Source of the DNA: Pseudomonas sp. QS1027
Lineage (GTDB): Bacteria > Pseudomonadota > Gammaproteobacteria > Pseudomonadales > Pseudomonadaceae
Direction of reading: 5' to 3'
Length of the DNA stretch: 64,000 bases
Assembly (NCBI RefSeq): GCF_002814235.1
Contig: NZ_PHSU01000011.1
Location: forward strand, 248,001 to 312,000
Shown: one piece after another, positions 49,565-58,812 of the stretch
How the letters are laid out: the number at the start of each line of letters is the position of its first letter
Numbering within the stretch: position 1 is the stretch's first letter
Program-made: the position numbers and the translations under genes
The notes under the pieces: model-generated
What the model was told of the DNA's origin: nothing
The model's input: the letters and a program-made list of their open reading frames with translations, nothing else
Databases searched by the model: none

Positions 49565-50167
49565 TCAAAAAAAATTCCGCAAAAATACCAAATGCTCGGG
49601 CCTATCAACATCCCAAAGCACACCTGGGTCTTCGACAGACACCTCTCGCACGTTACCTCCCGCAAACAGCGGCTTGGCCCCACGATCCCCGGACAACCTC
49701 ATCAAAACAGGCCCAAACGAGCGCCCGAACCCTACCGGATGCCCATGCTCCCCCTGAAAAACCGGCACACAGATAGCGTCATCTTCAATCCCCGCCACTA
49801 CCCGAGCAACGGTCTCCGGCAGGATAAACGGCATATCCCCCAGCAGCACCAGCCACCCCGCCGAATCGGCCGTCGCCGTCACCGCGGCGCAGAGGCTATC
49901 GCCCATACCCGTCGACTCGATCAGCAACACCCGGCAGCCATACACCTGCGCCAGGCGAATCACCTCGACCCGATCCGCCGTCGTCACCAGCAACCGGGCT
50001 CCAGGCCCCTGCGGCAACCCCAGCAGCACATACTCCACCACCGCCCGCTCGACACCATCGCGTCCGACACAGCGCGCCAGCAACTTGTCCTGATCGGCAC
50101 CCGCCACCTGGCGAAAGCGACTGCCCTGCCCCGCCGCCAGGACAAGGGCCGCAACCGACTCACTCAC
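49565..50167 (-). CDS. MobA-like nucleotidyltransferase, MocA type
   Basis: Protein of 200 residues with the nucleotidyltransferase N-terminus LVLAAGQGSRF and LLGDMPFILPETV. This fits molybdenum cofactor cytidylyltransferase (MocA), which makes the MCD form of the cofactor used by xanthine-oxidase-family enzymes in bacteria. It overlaps the XdhC-like gene by eight bases, and both are downstream of the hydroxylase subunits. Confidence 0.82.
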   Translation of the reverse strand: MSESVAALVLAAGQGSRFRQVAGADQDKLLARCVGRDGVERAVVEYVLLGLPQGPGARLLVTTADRVEVIRLAQVYGCRVLLIESTGMGDSLCAAVTATADSAGWLVLLGDMPFILPETVARVVAGIEDDAICVPVFQGEHGHPVGFGRSFGPVLMRLSGDRGAKPLFAGGNVREVSVEDPGVLWDVDRPEHLVFLRNFF

Positions 50168-51146
50168 TGGTCGCCAACTCCGGCTTTTTCTGCCGTAACT
50201 CGACGCCGTTCTTGATCGCGACGATTTCCGCCATTAAGGACAGGGCAATCTCCGGCGGTGTATGGCTGCCGATATGCAATCCGATAGGCCCGTGCAAACG
50301 CCCGATGGCCTCACGGCTCAAGCCCAGCAACGCCAGATTGTCCCTGCGCTTGCGACTGTTGACCCGCGAGCCCAGCGCCCCGATATAAAACGCCCGGGAA
50401 TTCAGTGCCGTGAGCAGCGCCATGTCATCCAGGCGCGGATCGTGGGTCAAGGCGACAATCGCCGTACGCTCATCGGTTTCGATACTGAGTACCGCTTCAT
50501 CCGGCATTCCCGGCACAAAACGCCCGTGCTGCGCCTCCCAGCCCTGGACAAACTCGCTGCGCGGATCACAGATCAGGACTTCGAAATCCAGCAAGCGCGC
50601 CACTTCCGCCACATAACGCGACAACTGTCCGGCACCGATCAACAACAAGCGCCAACGCGGCCCGTAGATCGCCCGCAGCGTCCGTTCGTCGAACGCCAGG
50701 ACCTCCTGTTTGTCCGCCGGATGCAGGGTCACCGTCCCACTGTGCAAGTCCAGTTCACGGGCCACGATCTCGTGGGCATCGCAGCGCTGCAACAGCTCGG
50801 CGACCCAGGCCGGATCGCCGACCCGTTCCTCGGTCAGGCGCAAGGTCCCGCCACAAGGCAGACCAAAACGCGCTGCCTCGTCACGGCTCACGCCGTAGGT
50901 CACCAGTTGCACCGGCGGCCCCTCCTCAGGCAGGCGGCCATCCTGCAAACGGGCAATCAAGTCGTCTTCAATGCAGCCACCGGACACCGAACCGATCACC
51001 ACCCCGTCCCCGCGCAAGGCCAACATCGCCCCCGGCTGGCGCGGTGCGCTGCCCCAGGTCTGGACCACGCTGTACAGCACCACCCGCTGCCCCGCGCGGC
51101 GCCATTGCAGGACACTGCGCAGGACGTTCAGATCCGCACTGTCCAT
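50160..51146 (-). CDS. XdhC-family molybdenum cofactor maturation protein
   Basis: Protein of 328 residues with an N-terminal XdhC/CoxI region (GSAPRQPGAMLALRGDG, VSGGCIEDDL) and a C-terminal Rossmann domain (LLLIGAGQLSRYVAEVA, YIGALGSRVNSRKR). XdhC proteins bind the cofactor, help sulfurate it and insert it into the target enzyme. The start at 51146 overlaps the stop of the catalytic subunit by one base (TGATG). Confidence 0.86.
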   Translation of the reverse strand: MDSADLNVLRSVLQWRRAGQRVVLYSVVQTWGSAPRQPGAMLALRGDGVVIGSVSGGCIEDDLIARLQDGRLPEEGPPVQLVTYGVSRDEAARFGLPCGGTLRLTEERVGDPAWVAELLQRCDAHEIVARELDLHSGTVTLHPADKQEVLAFDERTLRAIYGPRWRLLLIGAGQLSRYVAEVARLLDFEVLICDPRSEFVQGWEAQHGRFVPGMPDEAVLSIETDERTAIVALTHDPRLDDMALLTALNSRAFYIGALGSRVNSRKRRDNLALLGLSREAIGRLHGPIGLHIGSHTPPEIALSLMAEIVAIKNGVELRQKKPELATSE

Positions 51147-53464
51147 CAGGCTTTCACCTGGTTCCAGCCTTGCAGCTGGTAACGCACCGGCAGGTTGCGG
51201 ATACGCTTTCCGGTGGCGGCAAAGATCGCGTTGCACAGCGCCGGCGCAATCGGCGGCACACCCGGCTCACCGACCCCGCCCAAAGGCACCTCCCCCGGCG
51301 GCGTGACCAGATGCACCGCCACCTGCTTCGGTGCCAGGGACATGCGCGCCACTTCGTACATATGGAAATTGTCCTGCTGGACCTTACCCTCCTTGAAACT
51401 GATCTCGCCCAGCACCGCGTTGCCCAGGCCCATGACGCAAGCCCCTTCGAACTGCGAGCGGATCCGCTCCGGATTGATCTGCGGACCGCAGTCCACGGCA
51501 ATATCGGCCTTGTGCACGATCAGGCTGCCGTCATCCTTGACCTCGACCTCGATCACCGCTGCCACGTAGGTGACAAAGCTGTAATGCACCGCCAACCCCA
51601 GGCCGCGTCCCGGCGGCAGCTCACGCCCCCAGCCGGCGGCCTTGGCCGCAGTTTCCAGGACCGCGCGCAAACGCCCGGTATCGATCGGATAACGCTCGGG
51701 AGACTCACCGTAGTTCCACTGATCGCTCAGGGTACGCGGGTCGATCTGGCGATCCGGCGCCAGCAACTTGAGCTGATAGGCCAAGGGGTCCTGGCCGGCC
51801 TTGTGGGCCAGTTCGTCGACAAAGCTCTGGATGGCGAAACCATGGGGGATATTCGATACCGAGCGGTACCAACCCACCCGCGTATGCACCTTCGCTTCCG
51901 GGTTCTCCAGGCGCACATTGGGAATGTTGTAGGCCATGTTGGTAAACCCCATGCCCAGCTCGGAGGCGCCCTCATGGCTGATATTGGGTTCGAACAATGC
52001 GCTGATACTCGGTGCCACGGTGCGATGCAGCCAACCGGAAGGCGTGCCGTCCTGGTTCAGGCTGGCCCGCAGGTATTCCGCCGACACGGTGTGGAAATAC
52101 GAGTAGTGAATATCGTCCTCGCGAGTCCACTGCACGCGCACGGCCTGGCCGGGCATCGCCTTGGCGAGAATGGCCGCCTCGATGATGTAGTCCGGCTTGG
52201 ACTTGCGCCCGAAACCGCCGCCGAGCAGGGTCACGTTTATAGTCACCTGGTCAAAGCCTATGCCCAGGCGTTCGGCGATGCGCTCACGGGTCACTTGAGG
52301 CGCCTGGGTCGGCGCCCAGGCTTCGCAGTGGCCGTCGTTGAAACGGGCGATGGCAACCATCGGTTCCATTGGCGACTGGGACAGGTGCGGCAGGTAATAA
52401 CCGGCTTCGAACTGGCTGTCGGCGCGCTTCAAGGCTTCCTCGACATTGCCGGTATCGCGCACCACCTTGCCGGGCTGGCGTGCCGAAGTTTCCAGTTCCT
52501 GACGGTAGGCAATCGAGTCATAACTGGCGTTGGCGCCGTCATCCCAGACGATCGTCAGCGCGTCGCGGCCCTTGATCGCCGCCCAGGTGTTGCTGGCAAT
52601 CACCGCCACACCGCCCAGCGGCTGGAATTCGGAAGGCAACGGACGACTTTCGATTTCCACGACCTTGAGCACCCCCGGGACCTTCAGCGCAGCGGTGGCA
52701 TCAAAGGATTTGACCTTGCCGCCGTATACCCGGGGGCGGGCCACGGTGGCGTAGACGGTGCCTTCAAAATGCACATCGGCACCGTACAGCGCGCGACCAT
52801 TGACGATATCCGCACCGTCGATGGCCCGGGTCGACTCCTTGCCGATATAGCGGAATTCCGATGGTTGCTTGAGCTTCAGGCTGTCGCGGGCAGGAACCGC
52901 CAGCGCGGCCGCGGCGGTCGCCAGGGCCCCATAACCGAGCTCACGCCCGCTCGGGCTGTGGATAACCTTGTGCAACTGCGCCCGGCATTCCGCCACCGGG
53001 ACTTTCCACTGCGCGGCCGCCGCCTGTTCGAGCATGCTCCGGGCCGCCGCGCCGCAACGCCGCATCGGTTCATACCAGTGACGCATGCTGCGCGAACCAT
53101 CGGTGTCCTGGTTGCCGAAACGCACCTCGTCGGCCGGCGCCTGCCTGACCTTGACCCTTGCCCAGTCGGCCTCGAGCTCGTCCGCCACCACCATGCTCAG
53201 GCTGGTGCGCACGCCCTGGCCCATCTCGGCGCGGTTGCAGATCACCGTCACGCTGCCGTCGGCCTCGATGCTCACATAGACCTTGGGATCATCGACCCAG
53301 CCATTCGGCATCCGATCGGCACCGTATTTCTGCTCACCTTCGGCAAAGGCCGAAGGCAGGCCCCAACTCGCCGCCAGGACCAGCGCACCGGTGGCGCCGA
53401 CGCCCTTGAGAAAACCGCGCCGGCTGAGGTTGCTCAGGACAAAATCGTTCAGGGACGGGTTCAT
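51146..53464 (-). CDS. Tat-exported molybdopterin aldehyde/isoquinoline-type oxidoreductase, large subunit
   Basis: Catalytic subunit of 772 residues related to IorB. The N-terminus carries a twin-arginine signal (LSRRGFLKGVGATGALVL), so the holoenzyme should be folded and exported to the periplasm. Molybdopterin-domain motifs include RAEMGQGVRTSL, GGGFGRKSKPDY and GVGEPGVPPIAPAL. Unlike NicB it has no cytochrome c domains, and no cytochrome gene lies next to it. The substrate may be an aldehyde or a heteroaromatic. It overlaps the small subunit by four bases. Confidence 0.87.
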   Translation of the reverse strand: MNPSLNDFVLSNLSRRGFLKGVGATGALVLAASWGLPSAFAEGEQKYGADRMPNGWVDDPKVYVSIEADGSVTVICNRAEMGQGVRTSLSMVVADELEADWARVKVRQAPADEVRFGNQDTDGSRSMRHWYEPMRRCGAAARSMLEQAAAAQWKVPVAECRAQLHKVIHSPSGRELGYGALATAAAALAVPARDSLKLKQPSEFRYIGKESTRAIDGADIVNGRALYGADVHFEGTVYATVARPRVYGGKVKSFDATAALKVPGVLKVVEIESRPLPSEFQPLGGVAVIASNTWAAIKGRDALTIVWDDGANASYDSIAYRQELETSARQPGKVVRDTGNVEEALKRADSQFEAGYYLPHLSQSPMEPMVAIARFNDGHCEAWAPTQAPQVTRERIAERLGIGFDQVTINVTLLGGGFGRKSKPDYIIEAAILAKAMPGQAVRVQWTREDDIHYSYFHTVSAEYLRASLNQDGTPSGWLHRTVAPSISALFEPNISHEGASELGMGFTNMAYNIPNVRLENPEAKVHTRVGWYRSVSNIPHGFAIQSFVDELAHKAGQDPLAYQLKLLAPDRQIDPRTLSDQWNYGESPERYPIDTGRLRAVLETAAKAAGWGRELPPGRGLGLAVHYSFVTYVAAVIEVEVKDDGSLIVHKADIAVDCGPQINPERIRSQFEGACVMGLGNAVLGEISFKEGKVQQDNFHMYEVARMSLAPKQVAVHLVTPPGEVPLGGVGEPGVPPIAPALCNAIFAATGKRIRNLPVRYQLQGWNQVKA

Positions 53465-53931
53465 GCCTTGGTCTCCTGGAGATGGGCCGCGGCTTGGTGA
53501 ATGGCGGTCTTGATGCGGTTATAGGTGCCGCAGCGGCAGATATTGCCGAGCATGGCCTCTTCGATCTGGGCATCGCTGGGCTTGGGGTTGACCTTGAGCA
53601 AGGCTGTCGCCGACATGATCTGCCCGCCCTGGCAGAAACCGCACTGGGCGACGCCACCGTCCAGCCAGGCTTGCTGCACCGCCTGGCCGACCGGGTCGCT
53701 GTGCAGGTTGTCGATGGTGCTGACGCTCTGCCCCGCCACGGAACCGACCGGGGTGATGCAGGAACGCACCGGCAATCCGTCGATATGCACGGTGCAGGCA
53801 CCACACAACCCCATGCCACAGCCGAATTTGGTCCCGGTATAACCCGCCACGTCGCGGATCGCCCAGAGCAGCGGCATGTCCTCGGTGACGTCCAGCGGAT
53901 GGTCTTGACCGTTGAGTTTCAGGGTAATCAT
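53461..53931 (-). CDS. 2Fe-2S subunit of the exported molybdenum hydroxylase
   Basis: Iron-sulfur subunit of 156 residues with cluster motifs CGMGLCGAC, CGFCQGGQ and CRCGTYNRIK. It has no signal peptide of its own and probably travels with the Tat-exported large subunit. The start at 53931 (MITLKLNGQD) fits the family; the longer frame to 54159 runs into the murB terminator. It is first in the operon with the large subunit, XdhC and MocA. Confidence 0.88.
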   Translation of the reverse strand: MITLKLNGQDHPLDVTEDMPLLWAIRDVAGYTGTKFGCGMGLCGACTVHIDGLPVRSCITPVGSVAGQSVSTIDNLHSDPVGQAVQQAWLDGGVAQCGFCQGGQIMSATALLKVNPKPSDAQIEEAMLGNICRCGTYNRIKTAIHQAAAHLQETKA

Positions 53932-54111
53932 AAGCACGCCCGCATAGTTCGAGGTTATGGGGTCGAGCCCTCTGCCAAGGGTTGCCGCACGGACGGCATG
54001 GCGGATGAACTCAGGCTGATCGGATTTTTCATGAAGTGAACGCTTCATGAATCCGTTATTGAAGTCAGTATTTACAGCGTTAATCGGCTCAAGGAAAGCC
54101 GTATCAATAAA

Positions 54112-54145
54112 AAAAGCCCTGTATACGCTACATATACAGGGCTTT
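54112..54145 (-). terminator. Terminator of the murB operon
   Basis: AAAGCCCTGTAT pairs with ATACAGGGCTTT around a short loop, with seven T residues on the minus strand. It ends the long operon from exbB to murB. Confidence 0.88.
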
Positions 54146-54173
54146 CTGGGTGAACCCACCTTGCAGCATAGCT

Positions 54174-55193
54174 TCAGTAGAGATTCGGCTCCATTTCCAG
54201 CTCAACGGCAAATCGTTGCAAAATGTCAGCCTGGATCCGCCGTGCCAGGGCCAGCAATTGCAGGCCGCTCGCCGTACCGTAGTTGACCAGCACCAGCGAC
54301 TGCAAAAGATGTACACCCGCATCTTCTTCGCGAAAGCCTTTCCAGCCCGCCGCCTCGATCAGCCAGCCCGCCGCCAGTTTCACCTGGCCATCAGGCTGTG
54401 GATAACTCACCAGCCCGGGATGCGCCAGCTTCAATTCACCAGCCTGCACGGCCGACACCAACGGGTTCTTGAAGAAACTCCCGGCATTGCCCAATACGGC
54501 CGGGTCGGGCAGTTTTTCGCTGCGGATACTGCAAATGGCCCGACTGACATCGCTGGCGGTCGGCTGGTTGATACCCTGCTCGATCAGGCGCTGGGCCACC
54601 GGGCCGTAACCCAGGTGCAGATGCTCGGCACGACTCAAGGCAAAGCGTACACGCAGGATCAACCAACGCCCGGCGGCGTGCTTGAACAGGCTGTCGCGAT
54701 AACCGAACCGGCATTCCTGCAGGGAGAACTCGCGCAACTCGCCGGTCTCGCGATCCAGCGCGGTCAGGCCAGCGAACACATCCTTGATCTCGACCCCGTA
54801 GGCGCCAATGTTCTGCATGGGTGCCGCGCCGACGGTACCGGGAATCAGGCTGAGGTTTTCCAGACCGCTCCAGCCCTGGGCCAGGGTCGACAGCACAAAC
54901 GGATGCCAGGGCTCGCCGGCCTCGGCTTCGATCACGACATTGAGGCCGTCATCGTGCAGCAGGCGAATTCCCCGTGTGCCCATGCGCAACACCAGCGCCT
55001 GGATATCGGCAGTCAGCAACAGGTTGCTGCCGCCACCGATCACCAGCAACGGCAGTTGATGCTGCGCCGCATAGGCCAGGGCCTCACGGACATCGGCATC
55101 GCTGTGGGCCTCGGCGAACCACTGCGCACGGACATCGACGCCAAAGCTGTTATAGGGTTTGAGGGACACCCCGGCTAACACTGGCAGGGTCAT
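54174..55193 (-). CDS. murB: UDP-N-acetylenolpyruvoylglucosamine reductase
   Basis: FAD enzyme of 339 residues making UDP-MurNAc. FAD-binding GGGSNLLL and the catalytic serine region NAGSFFKNP are present; the length and a C-terminal NYGTASG region match type I MurB. Its ATG overlaps the stop of the phosphatase gene by four bases. Confidence 0.95.
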   Translation of the reverse strand: MTLPVLAGVSLKPYNSFGVDVRAQWFAEAHSDADVREALAYAAQHQLPLLVIGGGSNLLLTADIQALVLRMGTRGIRLLHDDGLNVVIEAEAGEPWHPFVLSTLAQGWSGLENLSLIPGTVGAAPMQNIGAYGVEIKDVFAGLTALDRETGELREFSLQECRFGYRDSLFKHAAGRWLILRVRFALSRAEHLHLGYGPVAQRLIEQGINQPTASDVSRAICSIRSEKLPDPAVLGNAGSFFKNPLVSAVQAGELKLAHPGLVSYPQPDGQVKLAAGWLIEAAGWKGFREEDAGVHLLQSLVLVNYGTASGLQLLALARRIQADILQRFAVELEMEPNLY

Positions 55194-55654
55194 AGACGCC
55201 CCTTGAGTTCGATCACCAGCCGATCGCTGGCCTGCTCGATCAGATCCAGGACCTGCTCGAAACCATGTTCTTCGTCGTAGTAAGGGTCCGGCACTTCCTC
55301 CACCGCCCCGTCATAACGTCGCAGGAACAGGTCCAGTTCGGCCTTGCCCTGAGCCGGTTGCAACAACTTGAGGTTGCGCAGGTTGCTCTGGTCCATGGCC
55401 AGGATCAGGTCGTAGCGATTGAAATCCGCCGCAGCAACCTGCCGGGCACGCTGGGCCGACAGGTCATAGCCGCGCATCCGCGCCGCCCGCTGGCTGCGGC
55501 TGTCCGGCGACTTGCCGACATGCCAGGCACCGGTGCCGGCGGAGGCCACTTCGATCTGCTCGGCCAAGCCGGCCTCGCGCAATTTGTGCCGCAACACACC
55601 TTCGGCCGTGGGCGAACGACAGATATTGCCCAGGCAGACAAACAGAACCCGCAT
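55190..55654 (-). CDS. Low-molecular-weight protein-tyrosine phosphatase
   Basis: Phosphatase of 154 residues. The active-site loop VCLGNICRSP places Cys7 and Arg13, and the general acid lies in EVPDPYYDEEHGF. The start at 55654 overlaps the kdsB stop (TGATG); the frame to 55804 lies mostly in kdsB. Confidence 0.93.
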   Translation of the reverse strand: MRVLFVCLGNICRSPTAEGVLRHKLREAGLAEQIEVASAGTGAWHVGKSPDSRSQRAARMRGYDLSAQRARQVAAADFNRYDLILAMDQSNLRNLKLLQPAQGKAELDLFLRRYDGAVEEVPDPYYDEEHGFEQVLDLIEQASDRLVIELKGRL

Positions 55655-56418
55655 CAGACCTCCAGCAACCGACGAACGCGATCGAGGTCTTGCTCCGTAT
55701 CGACGCCGGTGGGTGGCGCCTCCAGGGCATCGGCGACATGAATCCTCACGCCGTGCCACAGGGCCCGCAGTTGCTCCAGGCGTTCGGTGGTTTCCAGCCA
55801 GCACGGCCCCCAGCTGACGAAATCATGCAGGAAGCCGGCGCGATAGGCGTAGATGCCGATATGACGGCGGAACGGTACGCCTGACGGCATCTGCTCACGA
55901 CTGATGGCAAAGTCATCCCGCGCCCAGGGCAGGGTCGCGCGGCTGAAAGTCAGCGCCAGGCCGTTGATGTCGCTGACCACCTTGACCACATTCGGATTGA
56001 ACAGGGTTTCCAGGTCATGGATCGGCTCGGCCAGGGTAGCCATGCGCGCTTCGCTGTGGGCCGCCAGGTTGGCCGCGACCTGATCGATCACCACCGGCGG
56101 AATCAGCGGCTCATCACCCTGGACATTGACGACGATGTCATCTGCCGCCAAGCCCAGCAAAGTGGCCACTTCAGCCAGGCGATCGGTGCCGGACTCGTGA
56201 TCTTCGCGGGTCAGCAGCACTTCGGCACCAAAGGCCCGGCAGGCCTCGACAATACGCGCATCGTCGGTGGCGACCACCACCCGCTGGGCGCTGCTTTTGC
56301 ACGCCTGTTCCCAGGTGTGCTGGATCATCGGCTTGCCGGCGATCAGTTGCAGCGGCTTGGCCGGCAGGCGGGTGGAGGAAAAGCGCGCCGGAATGACAAC
56401 GACGAACGGGGTGCTCAT
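55654..56418 (-). CDS. kdsB: 3-deoxy-manno-octulosonate cytidylyltransferase
   Basis: Enzyme of 254 residues that activates Kdo as CMP-Kdo for lipopolysaccharide. The N-terminal [15 protein letters not shown] and [12 protein letters not shown] motifs are diagnostic. It overlaps the Trm112-like gene by four bases. Confidence 0.95.
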   Translation of the reverse strand: MSTPFVVVIPARFSSTRLPAKPLQLIAGKPMIQHTWEQACKSSAQRVVVATDDARIVEACRAFGAEVLLTREDHESGTDRLAEVATLLGLAADDIVVNVQGDEPLIPPVVIDQVAANLAAHSEARMATLAEPIHDLETLFNPNVVKVVSDINGLALTFSRATLPWARDDFAISREQMPSGVPFRRHIGIYAYRAGFLHDFVSWGPCWLETTERLEQLRALWHGVRIHVADALEAPPTGVDTEQDLDRVRRLLEV

Positions 56419-56600
56419 TTGTCCAGGCGCTCGTCGGTGCTCAGGGTCCGGGCTTCGCTTTCCAGCATCACCGGGATGCCGTCGCGGATCGGATAGGCCA
56501 GGCCCGCGCCCTTGCTGATCAGCTCGGTCTTGTCGGCGCTGAGCTTGAGGGGACCTTTGCAGATCGGGCAGGCGAGGATGTCGAGCAGTTTGGTGTCCAT
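56415..56600 (-). CDS. Trm112/YcaR family protein
   Basis: Small protein of 61 residues ([18 protein letters not shown] ...) of the YcaR/Trm112 family found between lpxK and kdsB. The CPIC pair is visible but the second zinc pair is missing, as is usual in this bacterial group. The frame to 56705 adds an unrelated extension. Confidence 0.9.
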   Translation of the reverse strand: MDTKLLDILACPICKGPLKLSADKTELISKGAGLAYPIRDGIPVMLESEARTLSTDERLDK

Positions 56601-56625
56601 GAGGATTCCCTGGATAAAAACGGGT

Positions 56626-57636
56626 TTAGGGCAAGAGACGGTCGGGCAACAGGCGCAGCAGCTGGGTGTCGAACCAGGCCGTGAAGGCCTCGGACGGCAA
56701 CGCATCCACCGCCAGGTACCACCAGTCGGGCGCCGCGAAGGCCCGGCATTTCACCGCATCCTTTTCGGTCATGACCAGCGGCAGCGTCGGTTCGAAGCTC
56801 AAGGCCCCGGCGCTGTACTCGGCATGGTCGGCAAAGGCATGGGGTACTGGCTGCCAGTGTAGCGTTTCGAGGGTATTGAAGAAACGTTGCGGGTTGCCGA
56901 TACCGGCGACCGCATGCACGGCCTGTCCGGGTGGAAAATGATCGACCGGCTTGCGCTCGCCGGTCAGCAGGTTGACCAGCGCCGTCGGTTGCAGGCGAAA
57001 GGCGAAGCCGTTGTCACGGTCCTCGCTGGCGCCGTTGTAGAGCACGCCATCGACACTTTGCAGACGCTCGACCGGTTCGCGCAGTGGGCCGGCGGGCAGG
57101 CAACGGCCATTGCCCAGGCCCCGGACGGCGTCGATCAGCACCAGTTCCAGGTCGCGGGCCAGGCGGTAATGCTGCAAGCCATCATCGGACAGGATCAGGT
57201 CGAGTTTTTCCGTCGCCAGCAAGGCCTGGACCGCGCGACTGCGATCCGGGTCGATCATCAACGGCACGCCGTTGCGCTGGACGATCAGCAGAGGTTCGTC
57301 ACCGGCCAGCGCCGCGGCCTGGTCGGCCTGCACGCGCCAGGGCAACTGCGGCGGCTTGGCGCCATAGCCACGGCTGACCACGCCGACCCGCAGGCCGCGC
57401 TGCCGACAATGTTCGATCAGCCAGAGAATCATCGGGGTCTTGCCGGTGCCGCCGACGGTGATATTACCCACCACGATCAACGGCACCGGTGGTTGGTAGA
57501 TCGTGCCTTCGCCCGCGACGAAACGCGCACGCTTGCCATCGACCACCCACCGATACAGCCACTCCAGCGGGCGCAGCAGGCTCAACGCCGGATGACCGTC
57601 GTACCAGGCGGCGAGCAGACGCTCGGAGAAACTCAT
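56626..57636 (-). CDS. lpxK: Tetraacyldisaccharide 4'-kinase
   Basis: Inner-membrane-associated kinase of 336 residues in lipid A synthesis. The P-loop is [13 protein letters not shown], and [12 protein letters not shown] is the family motif. Its ATG overlaps the exbD stop by one base, so it is coupled to the exbBD genes. Confidence 0.95.
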   Translation of the reverse strand: MSFSERLLAAWYDGHPALSLLRPLEWLYRWVVDGKRARFVAGEGTIYQPPVPLIVVGNITVGGTGKTPMILWLIEHCRQRGLRVGVVSRGYGAKPPQLPWRVQADQAAALAGDEPLLIVQRNGVPLMIDPDRSRAVQALLATEKLDLILSDDGLQHYRLARDLELVLIDAVRGLGNGRCLPAGPLREPVERLQSVDGVLYNGASEDRDNGFAFRLQPTALVNLLTGERKPVDHFPPGQAVHAVAGIGNPQRFFNTLETLHWQPVPHAFADHAEYSAGALSFEPTLPLVMTEKDAVKCRAFAAPDWWYLAVDALPSEAFTAWFDTQLLRLLPDRLLP

Positions 57637-58064
57637 CAGGGTGCCGGCGCCGCTTCGACGGTGGTCATGCGCAGATGGCTGAAGCCCAGCTTGCCGGCCG
57701 CATCCATGGCGGTGATCACGGCCTGGTGCTGGGTCTTGCCATCGGCGCTGATCGACAGCGGCAGGCTGGTATCGCCGCCGGACTCTTTCTGCACCGCATC
57801 CATCAGGCTGGCCAGGTCATTGGCTGGCAGGCGCTGGTTGTTCACCGTATAGACCCCCTCGGCACTGATGGCGATATCCAGTTCCTTGGGAATATGGTCT
57901 TCGGCTGGCGAGCCGCTGACCGCCTGCGGCAGGTCGACCCGCAACTCGGTCTGGCGGGTAAAGGTGGTGGTGGTGACAAAAAACAGTAGCAGGACGAACA
58001 CCACGTCGATCAACGACGTCACGTTGATATCCACGGGCTCCAGGGGCTTGCGGCGGAATTTCAC
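57636..58064 (-). CDS. exbD: ExbD/TolR-type biopolymer transport protein
   Basis: Protein of 142 residues with one N-terminal membrane helix ([20 protein letters not shown]) bearing the conserved aspartate needed for proton-driven action. It overlaps exbB by four bases. Placement before lpxK suggests envelope work; the partner may not be a TonB receptor. Confidence 0.9.
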   Translation of the reverse strand: MKFRRKPLEPVDINVTSLIDVVFVLLLFFVTTTTFTRQTELRVDLPQAVSGSPAEDHIPKELDIAISAEGVYTVNNQRLPANDLASLMDAVQKESGGDTSLPLSISADGKTQHQAVITAMDAAGKLGFSHLRMTTVEAAPAP

Positions 58065-58696
58065 GCTTTACCCTCTGGCATGTCGACATCGCGGTCGCCT
58101 TGCACCACCTCGACCAGCTTGATCGCCTCCTGCTCCATGCCCACCACCAGCTCATCGACCCGACGCAACAGGAAACGATGGAAGAACACCGCCGGAATCC
58201 CGACCATCAGGCCCGAAGCCGTAGTGATCAGCGCCTTGGAAATCCCCCCGGCGAGCACGGCGGCATTGGTGGTCATGCCCGTGCCCATGAACGAGCTGAA
58301 GATATCGATCATGCCCAGCACCGTCCCCAGCAGCCCGAGCAAGGGCGCCATGGCGGCAATGGTGCCGAGGGCACTGAGGTAGCGTTCCAGTTCGTGGATG
58401 ACCCGGGCGGCGGCTTCCTGAATACACTCTTTCATGATCTCGCGACCATGCTTGGAGTTCGCCAGGCCCGCGGCGAGGATCTCGCCCAGGGGCGAATCGG
58501 CACGCAGTTGCTTGAGCTTTTCCTTGTCCAGTTGCTTGTCCTTGATCCAGCGCCAGACCTGCCCGAGCAGATGCTCCGGGGTCACGCGGCTGGCCCGCAA
58601 CGTCCACAGGCGCTCGGCGACAATGCCCAATGCAGCGATGGAACTCAAAATGATCGGCAGCATCATCCAGCCGCCGGACTTGACCAATTCCCACAC
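58061..58696 (-). CDS. exbB: ExbB/TolQ-type motor protein
   Basis: Membrane protein of 211 residues with three helices of the MotA/TolQ/ExbB family (ILSSIAALGIVAERLW, GTIAAMAPLLGLLGTVLGM, ALITTASGLMVGIPAVFF). The GTG start at 58696 follows GAGGGG; this gives the MWELVKSGGWMM N-terminus of the Pseudomonas group. The frame to 58726 adds ten residues without a ribosome site. Confidence 0.9.
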   Translation of the reverse strand: MWELVKSGGWMMLPIILSSIAALGIVAERLWTLRASRVTPEHLLGQVWRWIKDKQLDKEKLKQLRADSPLGEILAAGLANSKHGREIMKECIQEAAARVIHELERYLSALGTIAAMAPLLGLLGTVLGMIDIFSSFMGTGMTTNAAVLAGGISKALITTASGLMVGIPAVFFHRFLLRRVDELVVGMEQEAIKLVEVVQGDRDVDMPEGKA

Positions 58697-58812
58697 AGTG
58701 ACAGTCCCCTCGAAAAAGTGCGCCACTCTAACATAGGGGTTGCGCGGGCCGAAGATCGTGATGTCGCATCCAGGGGGACTTTAATAACCCAGGGTTATTG
58801 AAACACTGCGGA

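Noticed and set aside
46850..49600. Prophage lysis module
   Set aside because: A lysozyme-like domain alone is not enough; there are no holin, spanin, tail or integrase genes, and the protein has an M23-like half.
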